Assembly: GCA_036939975.1 (NCBI GenBank)
Contig: JALLPB010000073.1
Location: 1 to 30,581, forward strand
Reading direction: 5' to 3'
DNA: 30,581 nucleotides
Source of the DNA: Cyclostephanos tholiformis
Taxonomy: Eukaryota > Bacillariophyta > Thalassiosirophyceae > Thalassiosirales > Thalassiosiraceae
Numbering within the stretch: the stretch's first letter is position 1; every line of letters begins with the position of its first letter. The position numbers and the translations under genes were made by a program. A model generated the notes under the pieces. The model was not told where the DNA came from. It saw only the letters and a program-made list of their open reading frames with translations, and ran no database searches. Of the stretch, positions 30,001-30,581 are shown one piece after another.

Positions 30001-30206
30001 TCGTCGTGCCCGATGGCCGCCTTTCGTCGCCGTCGGCGGTTTCGATCGTCGTCATTGCTAAGGAGGGGCGGCGCGGGGTGTCGTCTCGGTCCATAATCGG
30101 CGTCTTCCGTCGCGTCTTGGTGGGGCAGTGGTAGCGGAGCGGAGGGGGGGGAGATGAGGGAGGCCGCGGCGGCGGTCGCGGCCGATGATAGGATGGCCAA
30201 TCGCAT
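27037..30206 (-). CDS. Leishmanolysin-like metalloprotease (M8/GP63 family, 774 aa, seven exons)
   Basis: Exons on the minus strand are 30206-29858, 29690-29086, 28928-28587, 28428-28381, 28203-27874, 27775-27417 and 27328-27037. All six introns (88-177 bp) are GT-AG and the phases agree to the stop TGA at 27037. This family is zinc endopeptidases, secreted or surface-bound. Residues 1-20 are a signal peptide (MRLAILSSAATAAAAS). The propeptide has Arg and Asp tracts. The catalytic part starts near PMRVQFDTHLLDALV. The zinc motif HEMVH is at residues 337-341, the third His at 445 (FGSHWDH, in the 48-bp exon 4), and the Met-turn probably at M456 (NEFMTS), before ALTLALLEDSGWY. After a Cys-rich region comes an EGF-like module (CPANCAGRGECDF, CECF), a Pro/Ser/Thr stalk and a short hydrophobic C-terminus that could be a membrane or GPI signal. 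The internal ATG at 30206 is preferred over upstream in-frame codons because it starts the signal peptide. Confidence 0.88.
29956..30012 (-). repeat. GTC/GAC triplet tracts in the protease propeptide
   Basis: Two interrupted runs of GTC on the plus strand (29956-29980 and about 29996-30007) encode the Asp tracts HDDDDDDDDEDE and HDDDE on the minus strand. Confidence 0.7.
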
Positions 30207-30581
30207 CGCAGATGAATAATAATGATCCCTCGAAAGTGTATTTATTAGTGACTTCAACGCCGCAACCGACCGCCAACAAACACTCTCTATCCCAACTGGT
30301 GCTGGCGGCAACCGTTCCTTTGTGCTGTGCAGTGGCGGGAATTTGCCACGACCAAAAAGAAGACACAAGACGAAATTAGATGTACTTATTCCTACGTTTT
30401 GAGAGCACAGGAAACTTATATCTAACGAGAACTCTTTTTATGATTTTTTTACAGGGAGGTCTGTTCACTTACGTGTTGTTACGAGAGCAACACGAAAGTC
30501 ATCCAAAAAAAGGCCCCAAACTGACTACAAACCCCTCTATTAGGGTTAATTGATTCACGGATTACCTCGTATTCTGTCATC
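30207..30581. other. Upstream flank of the protease gene
   Basis: The minus-strand frame of exon 1 stays open to about 30368 but without signal-peptide character, so I treat it as leader. It should contain the protease promoter. I see no other gene before the window ends. Confidence 0.4.

Overview
The window is nuclear DNA of a single-celled eukaryote. A stramenopile, most likely a diatom, fits best. The evidence is intron-containing genes with short GT-AG introns (about 70-245 bp), many GAC/CAG-type trinucleotide runs giving Asp, Ser and Gln tracts, a leishmanolysin-like (M8) protease, a Cache-VWA membrane protein, a MULE transposon and a pectin-lyase-fold protein of a type otherwise familiar from bacteria. 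The organism call is inference. The sequence looks like draft assembly: there is one N at 23510, and some single-base frame breaks could be sequencing errors.

Layout. (1) 1-8089 is AT-rich and decayed. It holds a broken multi-exon gene of unknown family (359-4188), diverged direct repeats (4312-5590), a second broken gene (about 5653-6603) and about 1.5 kb in which I see nothing. Five of the six introns that can be placed in the first gene carry the same 15-base hairpin motif followed by a T-rich run, which suggests introns of common, possibly mobile, origin. (2) 8090-16374: a zinc-ribbon protein gene on the minus strand, then an intact Mutator-like element of about 4.9 kb (9150-14080) with 82-84 bp imperfect terminal inverted repeats and long arrays of CCTCAC / GTGAGG motifs beside both ends. 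On the other side are an SH3-polyGln gene and an RRP36 ribosome-biogenesis gene that overlap in different frames across one CAG repeat. (3) 16375-20660: remains of a probable 2OG-Fe(II) oxygenase gene (minus), then a two-exon gene joining an FHA domain to a complete WDR70-type WD40 protein. (4) 21176-23681: a type II membrane protein with a pectin-lyase-like beta-helix (minus). (5) 24357-26861: a four-exon receptor-like protein with signal peptide, Cache and VWA domains, one membrane span and a cytoplasmic tail. (6) 27037-30206: a seven-exon leishmanolysin-like metalloprotease with EGF-like module and Pro/Ser/Thr stalk (minus).

The genes do not form a pathway. RRP36 and WDR70 are nuclear housekeeping genes. 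The three right-hand genes all encode secreted or surface proteins, but nothing in the sequence ties them functionally. The MULE lies in what was probably the shared upstream region of the zinc-ribbon and SH3 genes. I find no tRNA, rRNA or CRISPR array.
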